64,000 nt of DNA. Origin: Bacteroidaceae bacterium (GTDB lineage: Bacteria > Bacteroidota > Bacteroidia > Bacteroidales > Bacteroidaceae). The stretch lies in NCBI GenBank assembly GCA_017938245.1, contig JAGBBX010000011.1:124001-188000 (forward strand). Reading direction: 5' to 3'. This document shows, in pieces, positions 18,703 through 28,395 of the stretch. Numbering within the stretch: position 1 is the stretch's first letter; each line of letters starts with the position of its first letter. A program made the position numbers and the translations under genes. Below the pieces are notes generated by a model. It was not told where the DNA came from and ran no database searches. It worked only from the letters and a program-made list of their open reading frames with translations.

Positions 18703-20151
18703 TTAACCTACGGCACCTTCGAGCGATACGCTCAAAAGTTTCTGCGCCTCGATGGCAAACTCCATAGGTAGTTTGTTGAGTACCTCTTTGGCATATCCGT
18801 TGACGATGAGTCCTATTGCCTCTTCGGTGCCAATGCCTCGCTGATTGCAGTAGAAGAGTTGGTCTTCCGAAATTTTCGATGTTGTGGCCTCGTGCTCTAT
18901 CACTGCATTCTCGTTGTGTATGTCCATATAGGGGAATGTGTGGGCACCGCACTTGTCGCCAAGCAACAGTGAATCGCATTGGCTGTAGTTGCGTGCTCCG
19001 TCGGCATTCTTGCTTACACGTACAAGCCCACGATAGGAATTTTGGCTCTTTCCCGCCGAGATTCCTTTGCTTATGATTGTACTGCGTGTGTTGCGGCCCA
19101 GATGAATCATCTTGGTACCTGTATCGGCCTGCTGATAGTTGTTTGTAACGGCTACCGAGTAGAACTCGCCTTGCGAGTTGTCGCCGCGCAGTATACAACT
19201 GGGATATTTCCAGGTTATTGCCGAGCCTGTCTCGACTTGTGTCCACGAGAGTTTGCTGTTGTTGCCTCGGCAGTCGCCACGCTTGGTGACGAAGTTATAT
19301 ACGCCGCCTTTTCCCTCGGCATCACCGGGGTACCAGTTCTGTACGGTGCTGTATTTCACCTCGGCATTCTCGCACACTACAATCTCTACTATGGCAGCGT
19401 GAAGTTGATTCTCGTCGCGCATAGGTGCGGTGCAGCCTTCGAGGTACGATACATAGCTGTTGTCGTCGGCTACAATCAGTGTACGCTCGAACTGTCCGGT
19501 GTTGGCTGCATTTATGCGGAAATAGGTCGACAACTCCATAGGGCAGCGTACTCCCGCCGGGATATATACGAATGAACCATCACTGAACACTGCGCTGTTG
19601 AGTGCCGCAAAGAAATTATCGCGGTAGTTTACCACCGAACCAAGATATTTGCGAACAAGGTCGGGGTACTCCTGTATTGCCTCACTCATAGAGCAGAAGA
19701 TAATACCTTTCTCCTTTAACTCTTCTTTAAAAGTGGTCTTTACCGAAACTGAGTCCATAACGGCATCTACAGCAGTACCACTGAGAGCAAGGCGCTCCTC
19801 CAAGGGAATACCAAGCTTCTCGAATGTCTTCATTAGCTCGGGGTCAATCTCTTTGTTCTGCTTCTCCTTGTTTTTCTTAGTAGGGTCGGCATAATAGGAG
19901 ATTGCCTGATAGTCGATGGGGGGTATATCAAGATGAGCCCATCGGGGTGTCTCAAGAGTGAGCCAATAGCGGTAGGCCTGTAGGCGGAACTCGAGCATCC
20001 ACTCGGGTTCGTTCTTTTTGTTCGATATAATCTTTATGACCTCCTCGTTCAGTCCTTTCTCTATTATTTCGGTCTTGATGTTGCTGACAAAGCCATACTC
20101 GTAGGCCTTGTCGGCTATCTTGCGGAATATGTTATTGCTTTTCTTTTTCAT
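18703..20151 (-). CDS. sufB: SufB, Fe-S cluster scaffold protein
   Basis: A 482-residue SufB, the subunit that carries the nascent iron-sulfur cluster with SufC and SufD. The central region ([17 protein letters not shown]) and the beta-helix with repeated Gly/Asn-rich turns are typical, as is the conserved end ([22 protein letters not shown]), where a conserved Cys lies. ATG at 20151 is 3 bases after the cvpA stop, so it is almost certainly in the same transcript as cvpA and infB. First gene of sufB-C-D-S. Confidence 0.96.
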   Translation of the reverse strand: MKKKSNNIFRKIADKAYEYGFVSNIKTEIIEKGLNEEVIKIISNKKNEPEWMLEFRLQAYRYWLTLETPRWAHLDIPPIDYQAISYYADPTKKNKEKQNKEIDPELMKTFEKLGIPLEERLALSGTAVDAVMDSVSVKTTFKEELKEKGIIFCSMSEAIQEYPDLVRKYLGSVVNYRDNFFAALNSAVFSDGSFVYIPAGVRCPMELSTYFRINAANTGQFERTLIVADDNSYVSYLEGCTAPMRDENQLHAAIVEIVVCENAEVKYSTVQNWYPGDAEGKGGVYNFVTKRGDCRGNNSKLSWTQVETGSAITWKYPSCILRGDNSQGEFYSVAVTNNYQQADTGTKMIHLGRNTRSTIISKGISAGKSQNSYRGLVRVSKNADGARNYSQCDSLLLGDKCGAHTFPYMDIHNENAVIEHEATTSKISEDQLFYCNQRGIGTEEAIGLIVNGYAKEVLNKLPMEFAIEAQKLLSVSLEGAVG

Positions 20152-20154
20152 CTA

Positions 20155-20634
20155 TCACTTTTTCATCTCTCCAATAAGCGAAAAGGTTGCATCCTGCACA
20201 TATTTGTATAACGTAGAGCTCTCTTGTGTTGTTTTGTCGAATGCGCCTATTCCTAATGAAAGGGCGTGTGAAGCATTTGCAGCTCCGACAATGAGCATCA
20301 TTGAGATGGCGCAACTGAAAATGCCGCCAAGAATCTTGTCTATGAACCCAAGTTTTATAGCGTCAAGAAGAATTTGGAACAACCATCCGATAATCTTTAC
20401 AATAAGCAATACCAATACTATTATACTTACGAATGCAATTATGCTGCATATAATACTATCCCAACCGGTTAGCGATTCTATGCGTGCGCCTGCTGCTTTG
20501 TAAAATAATACTGCCTGAAAAAGTCCCAGTATAATACCTACACCAAATGACAATTGGCTGATGAGTCCCTTGAAATATCCAATGGCAAATCCAATAACCA
20601 TTGCCACTAATAGTATAATGTCTAAACTATTCAT
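20155..20634 (-). CDS. cvpA: CvpA family inner-membrane protein
   Basis: A 159-residue protein with four predicted hydrophobic segments; the N-terminal LVAMVIGFAIGYFKGLISQL is the CvpA family signature (in E. coli linked to colicin V production and envelope stress). The start MNSLDII at 20634 was preferred over an upstream in-frame ATG at 20703, which would fall inside the hairpin at 20686-20722. It sits between infB and sufB, 3 bases before sufB. The molecular role of the family is not well defined. Confidence 0.85.
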   Translation of the reverse strand: MNSLDIILLVAMVIGFAIGYFKGLISQLSFGVGIILGLFQAVLFYKAAGARIESLTGWDSIICSIIAFVSIIVLVLLIVKIIGWLFQILLDAIKLGFIDKILGGIFSCAISMMLIVGAANASHALSLGIGAFDKTTQESSTLYKYVQDATFSLIGEMKK

Positions 20635-20685
20635 ATAATCGTGCTTATTAAGGTGTTTTTTTTGTGCTGGTAACTTTGTATATAA

Positions 20686-20722
20686 GGGCAAGGGTACTCT
20701 CATCGGGACAGTACCCTTGCCC
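20686..20722 (-). terminator. Long hairpin between infB and cvpA
   Basis: A 13-bp perfect stem, gggcaagggtact (20686-20698) with agtacccttgccc (20710-20722), around an 11-base loop. It starts 10 bases after the infB stop. On the minus strand only a weak T-stretch (TTATATAC) follows, so it may be a partial terminator, an RNA-processing site or a 3'-stabilising structure that adjusts cvpA-suf expression relative to infB. Confidence 0.6.
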
Positions 20723-20731
20723 CATTTGTTT

Positions 20732-23587
20732 TTATAGTTTTTGCTTTACCTCAACCTCAACAAATGTCTCGATGATATCGCCAACTTTAATATCGTCTTG
20801 TGATACAAGGCTGATACCGCACTCGTAGTTGGTTCCTACCTCACGTACATCCTCTTTGAAGCGTTTGAGGGCTGCAAGATTTCCTGTGTGTATGACAATA
20901 CCGTCGCGGATAAGACGGGCACGGTCGGTACGTTTTACTTTACCTTCGCGAACCATACATCCTGCTACTGTACCCACCTTGCTTATGTGGAATGTCTCGC
21001 GTACCTCGATAGTTGCCGTTATCTCCTCCTTTACGATAGGCGCAAGCATACCCTCCATAGCGGCCTTAACCTCCTCGATAGCATCGTAGATGATAGAGTA
21101 GAGACGTATATCGACACCCTCGTTTTCGGCTACCTTGCGTGCCATCACAGATGGACGTACCTGGAAACCAACGATAATGGCATCGGATGCGGCTGCAAGG
21201 CTGACGTCGCTCTCCGAGATTTGTCCCACTGCTTTGTGGATGACATTTACCTGTATTGTCTCGGTAGATAGCTTTATGAGTGAGTCACTCAAAGCCTCGA
21301 TTGAACCGTCCACGTCGCCCTTGACAATGATATTAAGTGTCTGGAAGTTTCCGAGGGCAATACGACGGCCAACCTCGTCGAGGGTTAGCATCTTCTGTGT
21401 ACGCAGACCCTGCTCGCGCTGCAACTGCTCGCGTTTGCCTGTAATCTCACGTGCTTCGCGCTCACTGTCTACAACGTTGAATATGTCACCGGCTGCAGGA
21501 GCACCGTTGAGTCCAAGAATTAGTGCGGGTTCGGCCGGATGTACCTCCTTGATACGCTGGTTACGCTCGTTGAAGATTGCCTTTACCTTACCCCACTGGG
21601 TTCCTGCAACGACAATGTCACCTACGCGCATTGTACCGTTCTGAACCATCACAGTGGCAACATATCCACGACCCTTGTCAAGTGTCGACTCGATAACCGA
21701 ACCTGTAGCCTTGCGGTTGGGGTTGGCCTTGAGCTCAAGAAGTTCGGCCTCGAGGAGTACCTTCTCCATAAGTTCTGCTACACCCATACCTTGCTTTGCC
21801 GAAATCTCCTGAGACTGGTATTTACCTCCCCAATCCTCGACAAGCATATTCATCTGTGCAAGCTCCTCTCTGATACGGTTGGGGTCGGCTGCGGGTTTAT
21901 CTACCTTGTTGATGGCAAATACGATGGGTACACCGGCTGCCATAGCGTGGTTGATAGCCTCTTTGGTCTGGGGCATCACATTGTCGTCGGCTGCAATGAT
22001 GATGATTGCAATATCGGTAATCTTGGCTCCACGTGCACGCATCGCGGTAAATGCCTCGTGACCGGGAGTATCGAGGAATGTGATGTGTTTGCCGTTCTCC
22101 ATCTTCACATTGTATGCACCAATGTGCTGTGTGATACCTCCTGCCTCGCCTGCAATGACATTCGATTTACGGATGTAGTCGAGCAGTGATGTCTTTCCGT
22201 GGTCTACGTGTCCCATCACAGTGATGATAGGTGCGCGGGGCTGCAAATCATCCTCCGAATCTTTCTCCTCCTCTATGGCATTGGCAACTTCGGCGCTTAC
22301 GTACTCTGTTGTAAAGCCGAATTCTTCGGCAACAAGGTTGATGGTCTCGGCGTCGAGGCGTTGGTTGATAGATACCATCATTCCAATGCTCATACAGGTT
22401 GCAATAACCTGTGTTACCGATATGTTCATCATACTTGCAAGCTCGTTGGCGGTAACAAACTCGGTTAGTTTCAGAACCTTGCTCTGCTCCATTTCGTCTA
22501 TTGCTGCCTGTTGCTGACGCTCGGCTGCAAGCTCGCGTTTATCCTTACGATATTTTGACGACTTTGTCTTTCCGCGACTTGTGAGACGTTCGAGTGTCTC
22601 TTTTATCTGTTTTGATACATCTTCGTCGCTAACCTCGGACTTGTCGAAACGCTTGTGTTTGTTGTCGCGGTCTTTGCGGCTGCCCTGTGATGGGTTCTCG
22701 CCCTTGTTCTTATTGCGGTTACCCGACCAATCTTGCTGTTGCAGCTGAGGCTCGTTACCCTGTACGCTGTCGATGTTGACACGCTGGTTACCTATGCGGG
22801 CGCGTTTTTTCTTCTTGTCGCCACCCTGGCCGTTGTTTGAACCTTTCTGAGCCTCTTTCTGCTGCTTGCGCTGCTCTTCGCGCTGGCGCTCTTTCTCTTC
22901 ACGCTCTTTACGCTTCTCCTCTTTGCTCTTTTTCTTGGGACGTGTCGACTGATTTATAGCCGAGAGGTCTATCTTGCCCACGACATTGAATGCGGGTTTA
23001 ATATCCTCGACCTGTGTGAGACTTGCAGGAGCCTGTTTCTCCTCTTGCTTTGCAGGTTTCTCCTCTTTTGCAATGGGGGCGGGTGCAGGTTTTTCTGCTA
23101 CTTTATCCTCTTTATTTACTACAGGTGCGGCTGCTGCCTGCTCAACAGGTTTCTCCTCTTTTTTGGCAGCCGGTGCAGGTGAATTCTGCTTTTTCTTGTT
23201 ATGCTTCTCAACCTTTGATGCCTGCTGCTTACGTTTAAGCTCTTCGAGGTCGATGCTACCCATTACCTTTATAACCGGTTTTGTCTCTTCTGTTACAGTG
23301 GGGGCAGGGGAGGGCTCCTCTTTGGGCTCTTCCTTGGGTGCACTTACAATAGGCTTTGTCTCGACAGGCTTCTTGTCCTTGTTCTGACGCTCCTTTGTAA
23401 ACTTATCCGACTCTAATCGAGCGTTCTTATCGGTGCTGAATGCTTCTCTCAACAGAAGGTAACCCTTTTCGGGTACAACGGCATTAGGGTCTTCCTTAAT
23501 GTCGATGCCCTTCTTTTGTAGGAACTCTACAATAGTGTTGAGTCCTATGTTAAGTTCTTCTTGTACTTTATTTAGTCTAATCTTCAT
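20732..23587 (-). CDS. infB: Translation initiation factor IF-2
   Basis: A 951-residue GTPase that brings fMet-tRNA to the 30S subunit and promotes subunit joining. The N-terminal IF2_N domain (about 1-55) is followed by a long Lys/Glu/Pro/Ala-rich low-complexity linker (about 60-370). The G domain (about 455-620) carries [14 protein letters not shown] and NKVD. Domains II, III and the C-terminal tRNA-binding domain complete the family layout. It lies 116 bases downstream of nusA, a gap with no recognisable gene. Confidence 0.97.
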   Translation of the reverse strand: MKIRLNKVQEELNIGLNTIVEFLQKKGIDIKEDPNAVVPEKGYLLLREAFSTDKNARLESDKFTKERQNKDKKPVETKPIVSAPKEEPKEEPSPAPTVTEETKPVIKVMGSIDLEELKRKQQASKVEKHNKKKQNSPAPAAKKEEKPVEQAAAAPVVNKEDKVAEKPAPAPIAKEEKPAKQEEKQAPASLTQVEDIKPAFNVVGKIDLSAINQSTRPKKKSKEEKRKEREEKERQREEQRKQQKEAQKGSNNGQGGDKKKKRARIGNQRVNIDSVQGNEPQLQQQDWSGNRNKNKGENPSQGSRKDRDNKHKRFDKSEVSDEDVSKQIKETLERLTSRGKTKSSKYRKDKRELAAERQQQAAIDEMEQSKVLKLTEFVTANELASMMNISVTQVIATCMSIGMMVSINQRLDAETINLVAEEFGFTTEYVSAEVANAIEEEKDSEDDLQPRAPIITVMGHVDHGKTSLLDYIRKSNVIAGEAGGITQHIGAYNVKMENGKHITFLDTPGHEAFTAMRARGAKITDIAIIIIAADDNVMPQTKEAINHAMAAGVPIVFAINKVDKPAADPNRIREELAQMNMLVEDWGGKYQSQEISAKQGMGVAELMEKVLLEAELLELKANPNRKATGSVIESTLDKGRGYVATVMVQNGTMRVGDIVVAGTQWGKVKAIFNERNQRIKEVHPAEPALILGLNGAPAAGDIFNVVDSEREAREITGKREQLQREQGLRTQKMLTLDEVGRRIALGNFQTLNIIVKGDVDGSIEALSDSLIKLSTETIQVNVIHKAVGQISESDVSLAAASDAIIVGFQVRPSVMARKVAENEGVDIRLYSIIYDAIEEVKAAMEGMLAPIVKEEITATIEVRETFHISKVGTVAGCMVREGKVKRTDRARLIRDGIVIHTGNLAALKRFKEDVREVGTNYECGISLVSQDDIKVGDIIETFVEVEVKQKL

Positions 23588-23703
23588 TCTCTACTTATTT
23601 AATTAGAAGCTGTTTAACTTTTATCGTTCTATTCTTTGTTATGAATTGCAGATGATTCAACAACTTCAATAATGATGTTTTTTACAGAAATTTAAACAGT
23701 TTC

Positions 23704-24978
23704 TTAATCGTTGGCCTCTTGCTCGTCCTCGAACTCGGCTTTAAGAACGCTAAGAACGTGGTCTACGGTGTCCTCTTCAAGGTCGGCCTTCTCTATAAGT
23801 ACTTCACGAGGAGCATTGAGAACTGCTTTTGCTGTGTCGTAACCAAGCTTCTTAATGGCATTGATTATCCACTCGTCAATCTCGTCGGTAAACTCGTCGA
23901 GGTAGATGTCATCCTCCTGTGTGTTCTCCTCGATTTCGCGATATACATCGATTGTGTACTCGGTGAGCATACTTGCAAGCTTGATGTTAAGACCGTTTTT
24001 ACCGATTGCAAGTGATACCTCCTCGGGTTTCAGATATACATCGGCAGTCTGCTTCTCTTCGTCAAGAGAGATGGTGAATACCTTTGCAGGGCTAAGAGCG
24101 CGCTTGATAAAGAGCTCGATATTTGATGTGTAGTTTATTACGTCGATGTTCTCGTTGCGCAACTCGCGTACAATGCCGTGAATACGTGAACCCTTCACAC
24201 CTACGCAAGCTCCTACCGGGTCGATGCGCTCGTCGTATGTCTCAACGGCAATCTTGGCACGCTCACCGGGAATGCGGGCAATTCTCTTTATTGTGATGAG
24301 ACCGTCGTTAATCTCGGGTACCTCAAGCTCGAATAGACGCTGCAAGAACATAGGTGATGTGCGGCTGAGTATAATCTTGGGATTGCTGTTCTGGTTGTCG
24401 ACACGTGCCACTACAGCGCGTACGTGGTCGCCCTTACGATAGAAGTCCGAAGGTATCTGCTCGCTCTTGGGGAGGATGAGTTCGTTACCCTCGTCGTCGA
24501 GAAGAAGAATCTCTTTTTTCCATATCTGGTAAACCTCGCCACTTACGATGGTACCAACCTTTTCGCTGTATTTGTTGTAGAGGCTGTCCTTCTCGAGCTC
24601 AAGAATCTTTGATGCGAGTGTCTGACGCAGGTTAAGGATGGCACGACGACCGAACTCGGCAAAGTTTACAAGTTCGCTCACCTCTTCGCCAACCTCAAAG
24701 GTGTCGTCAATGAGCTGTGCCTCGGTAAGACCAATCTCGAAATTGCTGTCTTTTACATCCTTGTCCTCGACAACGGTACGACGGCGCTGTATCTCGAAGT
24801 CACCACGGTCGGGGTTGACGATTACCGAATAGTTTTCGTCGGTTCCAAACATATTTACCAATACTTTGCGGAAACTCTCCTCGAGTACGCTTATCATTGT
24901 TGTGCGGTCGATGTTCTTCGACTCTTTGAATTCTTGAAATGTATCAAGAAGGCTGACTGTTTCTTCTTTCTTTGCCAT
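23704..24978 (-). CDS. nusA: Transcription termination/antitermination factor NusA
   Basis: A 424-residue NusA, which binds RNA polymerase and nascent RNA and affects pausing, termination and antitermination. Order: N-terminal RNAP-binding domain (about 1-130), S1 domain (about 135-200), then two KH domains (about 205-345) including EKQTADVYLKPEEVSLAIGK. The acidic C-terminal repeats of E. coli NusA are reduced to one short helical stretch. It lies one base after rimP in the classic rimP-nusA-infB order. Autogenous control of this operon by NusA is known in E. coli; see the leader hairpin at 25492-25517. Confidence 0.96.
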   Translation of the reverse strand: MAKKEETVSLLDTFQEFKESKNIDRTTMISVLEESFRKVLVNMFGTDENYSVIVNPDRGDFEIQRRRTVVEDKDVKDSNFEIGLTEAQLIDDTFEVGEEVSELVNFAEFGRRAILNLRQTLASKILELEKDSLYNKYSEKVGTIVSGEVYQIWKKEILLLDDEGNELILPKSEQIPSDFYRKGDHVRAVVARVDNQNSNPKIILSRTSPMFLQRLFELEVPEINDGLITIKRIARIPGERAKIAVETYDERIDPVGACVGVKGSRIHGIVRELRNENIDVINYTSNIELFIKRALSPAKVFTISLDEEKQTADVYLKPEEVSLAIGKNGLNIKLASMLTEYTIDVYREIEENTQEDDIYLDEFTDEIDEWIINAIKKLGYDTAKAVLNAPREVLIEKADLEEDTVDHVLSVLKAEFEDEQEAND

Positions 24979-24979
24979 T

Positions 24980-25447
24980 TTATTTGAAATTTATAATATA
25001 CTTCGTGTATTTAACATCGCCATAACCAAAGGTTGTCTCTTCTTCGACAATACGGGGACGCTTGCTGCCCTCTACCTTTTCTTTTTTGCTTACGGCTATT
25101 ACAAACTCTTGTTCGTCGGCTCTTAATAGTGTGCCTTTGAACTTTTTACCGGCCTTGCTAAGCACTTCGACCTCTTTTCCTATGTGTATGATATATTGTT
25201 GCAGTACTTTGAATGGCTGTCCGAGACCGGCCGAGCCAACTTCAAGTTCGTAATCCTCGGTCTCGCGGCTGAGGCCCGACTCGATGTGACGGCTAAGGTC
25301 GGCGCAATCCTCAATCCAAACTCCATCGGCGTGGTCGATTTCGACGGTTATCTTGTCGTCCTTACTGATGGTTACGTCTACCATAAAATACTCTTTGTCG
25401 GCGAGCCACTCTTGTGTTAGCTCAATGACTCTTTGCTTGTCAATCAT
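24980..25447 (-). CDS. rimP: Ribosome maturation factor RimP
   Basis: A 155-residue RimP, a cytosolic factor for maturation of the 30S subunit. The N-terminal alpha/beta domain contains the DCADLSRHIE helix and the EVGSAGLGQPFK segment (family pattern EVSSPGxxRPL), followed by a small SH3-like C-terminal domain. It is the first gene of the rimP-nusA-infB-cvpA-suf cluster, with a leader of roughly 80 bases upstream. Confidence 0.93.
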   Translation of the reverse strand: MIDKQRVIELTQEWLADKEYFMVDVTISKDDKITVEIDHADGVWIEDCADLSRHIESGLSRETEDYELEVGSAGLGQPFKVLQQYIIHIGKEVEVLSKAGKKFKGTLLRADEQEFVIAVSKKEKVEGSKRPRIVEEETTFGYGDVKYTKYIINFK

Positions 25448-25491
25448 AGGCTGTTTTGTAGAAGATATATTGTGTGTGAATATATTGTATG

Positions 25492-25517
25492 AAAAAGAGG
25501 GGCTTGTCAGCCCCTCT
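25492..25517 (-). promoter_or_regulatory. Terminator-like hairpin in the rimP leader (putative attenuator)
   Basis: Read on the minus strand, a 9-bp perfect stem (agaggggct/agcccctct, 25496-25517) with a four-base loop is followed directly by TTTTT. It lies about 13 bases after the predicted start of transcription and about 45 before the rimP ATG, with no gene between. Nothing upstream on this strand needs terminating, so premature termination in the leader is the simplest reading. A possible seven-codon frame (ATG ATG ATT GAG AGG GGC TGA, 25507-25527) ends inside the stem. Regulation of an operon encoding NusA by termination is plausible but inferred. Confidence 0.6.
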
Positions 25518-25535
25518 CAATCATCATTTCTTTTG

Positions 25536-25567
25536 CAAAAGTAATAATAATATGTCGTCCGACCAAA
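25536..25567 (-). promoter_or_regulatory. Promoter of the rimP-nusA-infB-cvpA-suf operon
   Basis: On the minus strand, TTTG (25567-25564), a 20-base spacer and TACTTTTG (25543-25536). This matches the Bacteroidetes primary sigma pattern TTTG-N19/21-TAnnTTTG at both boxes. Transcription would begin near 25530. Confidence 0.8.
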
Positions 25568-25618
25568 TGTTTGAACCCTTTTTATCTCTTTTCTTCTCTT
25601 TTTTTTATCTTTTTTTTA

Positions 25619-25626
25619 TATCTTCG
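25619..25626 (+). promoter_or_regulatory. Possible -7 box for the small membrane protein gene
   Basis: TATCTTCG, one base off TAnnTTTG, 40 bases before the ATG at 25667. There is no TTTG at the expected upstream distance. The same TATCTTCGC string precedes genes at 30115 and 36633, which supports use as a -7 element. Confidence 0.45.
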
Positions 25627-25666
25627 CGATGTTTAGTGAGGAGAAATTTTTTATAAAATAATATTT

Positions 25667-26065
25667 ATGCGTAATAATAGAGGTAAAGATGCCAATATGA
25701 GATTTCTTTTTGGCAGTGTGTTGTTTTTTCTAATGATAATAATATCGATGATGCTTTTTGTCTATTTTGTCATCGATTTTCAGGTTTCAAATGAGGAAAA
25801 GCCGAGGGATGGCTATGAGATTTCTTTCTCGAAACAGTTCGATGGCCTGGGATATGACTTATATCTTAACGATAGCTTGCTGTATGAGGGTAATCCCGTG
25901 ACATCCGATTCTGTAATAAGAGTTGCTCGCTCACAGGAAGAAAATTCGCTGCTGGTTGTCGAACGCGCTACCGAGGGGGTTTCAATAATAGAGATTGGAC
26001 GTCGCGGCAGGGTGCTTATAGGTTTCGGACGCGATGGAAATGTTACTGCCGATGTAGTGGAGTAG
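25667..26065 (+). CDS. Small membrane-anchored protein, unknown function
   Basis: A 132-residue protein that I do not recognise. One hydrophobic segment (about residues 12-38, LFGSVLFFLMIIISMMLFVYF) is followed by about 90 residues predicted mostly as beta strands (YEISFSKQFDGLGYDLYLNDS...), so a single-pass protein with an extracytoplasmic beta domain is likely. It has no cysteine or lipobox. An internal ATG at 25697 could be the true start, since residues 1-10 are charged and poorly defined. It is transcribed away from the rimP operon and is followed by its own terminator, so it is probably monocistronic. Confidence 0.7.
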   Translation: MRNNRGKDANMRFLFGSVLFFLMIIISMMLFVYFVIDFQVSNEEKPRDGYEISFSKQFDGLGYDLYLNDSLLYEGNPVTSDSVIRVARSQEENSLLVVERATEGVSIIEIGRRGRVLIGFGRDGNVTADVVE

Positions 26066-26108
26066 TAGCGTGATAAAAAAAGAGATGTTAAATTTTTCTC
26101 TAAATCTG

Positions 26109-26141
26109 ATGGGGCTGCTAATCGGCAGCCTCATTTTTTTT
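26109..26141 (+). terminator. Intrinsic terminator after the small membrane protein
   Basis: A 10-bp stem (atggggctgc / gcagcctcat, one G-T pair), a six-base loop and then eight T's, 44 bases after the stop at 26065. Confidence 0.85.
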
Positions 26142-26213
26142 AGAGAAAAATAATATCTGATGCAGCAAAACTGCAATTTCTGCGTCAGTAGAGTAGAGAG
26201 AGCATAAAATAGA

Positions 26214-26753
26214 ATGAAATACGACGAGATAATTGAGGGGTGTAAAAAAGATAATCGAAAGGCGCAGATGGAATTCTATGCCCTCTTCTCTCGTGAGGTT
26301 TATGTAACGGCCTATCGTTTGCTTGATAATGCTTTCGATGCCGAGGAGGTGATGCAGGAGTCGATGCTCAAAGTGCTTGTAAACAAAGATTTACTGCTGC
26401 CGCGACAAAGTAATATGCTTATGAGAATTAAACGTATTGCCATAAATGCCTCAATAGATATACTGCGTCGCAGGAGTGACGCCGTTTTGTGGAACGATAA
26501 CATAGATGTCGAGGAAGATGAGAGTTTCGAGGATGTGCTTATGCGTGAAGAGCGTCTGATGCTGTTACATAAGGCGATAGAGTCGCTTCCTATTGGCTAC
26601 CGCACGGTGGTACTTATGTATATTGTAGAGGAACTCGGCTATAACGAAATAGCGCAGATACTGAATATCACAGCTTCCGCGGTACGTTCGCAGTTGACAA
26701 GAGCTAAGAGACGTATAACTGAATGGTTCGATAATTATGAAAAAAAACGATAG
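26214..26753 (+). CDS. ECF-type RNA polymerase sigma factor
   Basis: A 179-residue sigma-70 family factor with regions 2 and 4 only. Region 2 (about 20-90) has the core-binding stretch FDAEEVMQESMLKVL. Region 4 (about 115-170) has the helix-turn-helix LGYNEIAQILNITASAVRSQLTRAKRRI. It overlaps the next gene by 17 bases, a usual sigma/anti-sigma arrangement. The 70 bases upstream contain an imperfect inverted repeat (ctgatgcag/ctgcgtcag) but no clear primary promoter, so autoregulation is possible. The regulon is unknown. Confidence 0.93.
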   Translation: MKYDEIIEGCKKDNRKAQMEFYALFSREVYVTAYRLLDNAFDAEEVMQESMLKVLVNKDLLLPRQSNMLMRIKRIAINASIDILRRRSDAVLWNDNIDVEEDESFEDVLMREERLMLLHKAIESLPIGYRTVVLMYIVEELGYNEIAQILNITASAVRSQLTRAKRRITEWFDNYEKKR

Positions 26754-27243
26754 CATTAAAAAAGCATTAGAGGAAAATTGGGCTGTGTCACCCTTGCCCG
26801 AGGGACACGAGGATAGGTTTGCCCGTAAGTTGGAGCGTGGCACTGCGGGAGTTAAGCAACGCCCAATATGGCCTTCCGTTGTCACATTCTTTGCAGCTGC
26901 GTCGTTGCTTGTGATGCTGTTCTTGTGGCGCGGAACAAATAGTGGCGGTACTGCCGTAGATACATTATCTATGGTAAAAGGATATTATGCGGCGCTTATT
27001 TGGGAAGAGAGCGAATATATCGCCGGTATTACCGAGAGGATGAATCCCGGAGAACGTGAGAATTTATTATCCGAGGTCAGATATATAAAAGAGGAGGCCG
27101 ACTCAATAGCAGATACCATTCTCGAAGGGATAGATAATGAGGACGAGAAGATACATTATATGATTGTAGTCTACTCATCGCACCTGAACAGCCTTAAGAA
27201 ACTGAGTGCCTATCTGCAACCTAATTATAGAAGCGAGAACTAA
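26737..27243 (+). CDS. Putative anti-sigma factor (single-pass membrane protein)
   Basis: A 168-residue protein beginning inside the sigma gene. Residues 1-40 form a charged, cytosolic, putative sigma-binding part (KKALEENWAVSPLPEGHEDRF). One membrane span lies at about 46-64 (VVTFFAAASLLVMLFLW). The remainder is a largely helical extracytoplasmic part rich in Glu. There is no zinc-binding HxxxCxxC motif. The anti-sigma role is inferred from topology and overlap with the ECF gene. The next gene, 31 bases on, encodes an exported protein that the pair may control. Confidence 0.7.
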   Translation: MKKNDSIKKALEENWAVSPLPEGHEDRFARKLERGTAGVKQRPIWPSVVTFFAAASLLVMLFLWRGTNSGGTAVDTLSMVKGYYAALIWEESEYIAGITERMNPGERENLLSEVRYIKEEADSIADTILEGIDNEDEKIHYMIVVYSSHLNSLKKLSAYLQPNYRSEN

Positions 27244-27274
27244 AAATGAGTTTTAAAAAAGAAAGGAGTATATT

Positions 27275-28378
27275 ATGAAAAGAGTATTTTTAATGCTGAT
27301 GTGTGCGCTCTTTGTCGTTGCAGGTGCACAAGCAACCGATTCGTTTAGTGAACTGTCGAAAGATATTACTCACGTATTTGGCGATATAAAACGTGGCGAC
27401 AGGCTGGAAATTGCAAATAAATTTGGTAATGTGGTGTTTCGTATACATAAGAAAAATGAGATTGAGGCACTTATAAATGTAAAAGTAGCAGCTGCGAGTA
27501 AACAGGCTGCAACTAATATGCTAAACAAGGTGAATGTTAAAACCGATGTAAAGAATTCTTGGAATTATACATCGTATTCAATAAAAAATAATTATTATGG
27601 CGACTCGAATGAAGAGACTAAAGTAGAGATAAACTGTGTGGTATATATCCCCAAAGATTTGCTTGCCATTAAGGTAAAAAACGAATTTGGTAATGTGTAT
27701 ATCGAAGAGTACGGCTTGCCTTTCGAGGCTAATGTCAGATTCGGCGATCTTATAGCCGGTCGTCTGATGCATAACGAGCAAATGTTCGTTTCAGTGGAAT
27801 ATGGTAAATTACAAATTGATGAGGCTGTTACTATTAATGCAGGTGTAAGGTTTGGCGAAGCAAAGATAGGGCGTGCCGATTATCTTAATTTGTGCTTACA
27901 ACATTCAGAGGGTAGTGTGGGTGATGTGAATACTCTTGCTGCTGATTTAAAGCACGTTTCGGATTTAAATATAATGGGTGTTGAGAAAGTGAAAATTAAT
28001 GAACTCTCCTTTACTACATTAAACATAGAGTCATTGAAAAGCCGATTGGACGTTGTTGCCGCCGGTGGTACACATTCGAATGTAAAGATTGCGGTGCAGT
28101 CGGCGAAAAAGTTCGAGGGTATAAGGATGAATTGCTCATTTACCCCGGTGGAACTTCTTCTGCCTAAGGATATTGTTGCACAATGCAACTTATCATCAAG
28201 TAATGGTATGGTAACGATAAATAATCTGCCTGGCGATAATCTTAAAGATGGTGCTTTCAGGGGTAAACGTTATAGCGGTAATTTAGGTAAAAAAAGAAAA
28301 GGCGTTGATTATACAAAACTTCCAAAAATAGATATTGTCGATAGTTTCGCCAATATAGAAGTGGATGTTGTAGATTGA
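27275..28378 (+). CDS. Exported beta-helix-like protein (DUF4097-like)
   Basis: A 367-residue protein with a signal peptide (about 1-20, ending AQA). The body contains recurring short strands of the type FGNVVF, FGNVYI, FGDLIA, YGKLQI, FGEAKI, spaced about 20-40 residues apart, which is the pattern of DUF4097-type putative adhesins that fold as a right-handed beta-helix. A GGAAAGG-type purine stretch precedes the ATG. It closes the ECF sigma/anti-sigma operon, so it is likely either the target or the sensor of that system. Periplasmic or surface location is inferred; function is unknown. Confidence 0.7.
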   Translation: MKRVFLMLMCALFVVAGAQATDSFSELSKDITHVFGDIKRGDRLEIANKFGNVVFRIHKKNEIEALINVKVAAASKQAATNMLNKVNVKTDVKNSWNYTSYSIKNNYYGDSNEETKVEINCVVYIPKDLLAIKVKNEFGNVYIEEYGLPFEANVRFGDLIAGRLMHNEQMFVSVEYGKLQIDEAVTINAGVRFGEAKIGRADYLNLCLQHSEGSVGDVNTLAADLKHVSDLNIMGVEKVKINELSFTTLNIESLKSRLDVVAAGGTHSNVKIAVQSAKKFEGIRMNCSFTPVELLLPKDIVAQCNLSSSNGMVTINNLPGDNLKDGAFRGKRYSGNLGKKRKGVDYTKLPKIDIVDSFANIEVDVVD

Positions 28379-28395
28379 AATATATAGAATACTGA

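Noticed and set aside
18025-18771. 248-residue plus-strand frame opposite sufC
   Set aside because: Lies antisense to an ABC ATPase with intact motifs; composition is that of a reversed coding strand.
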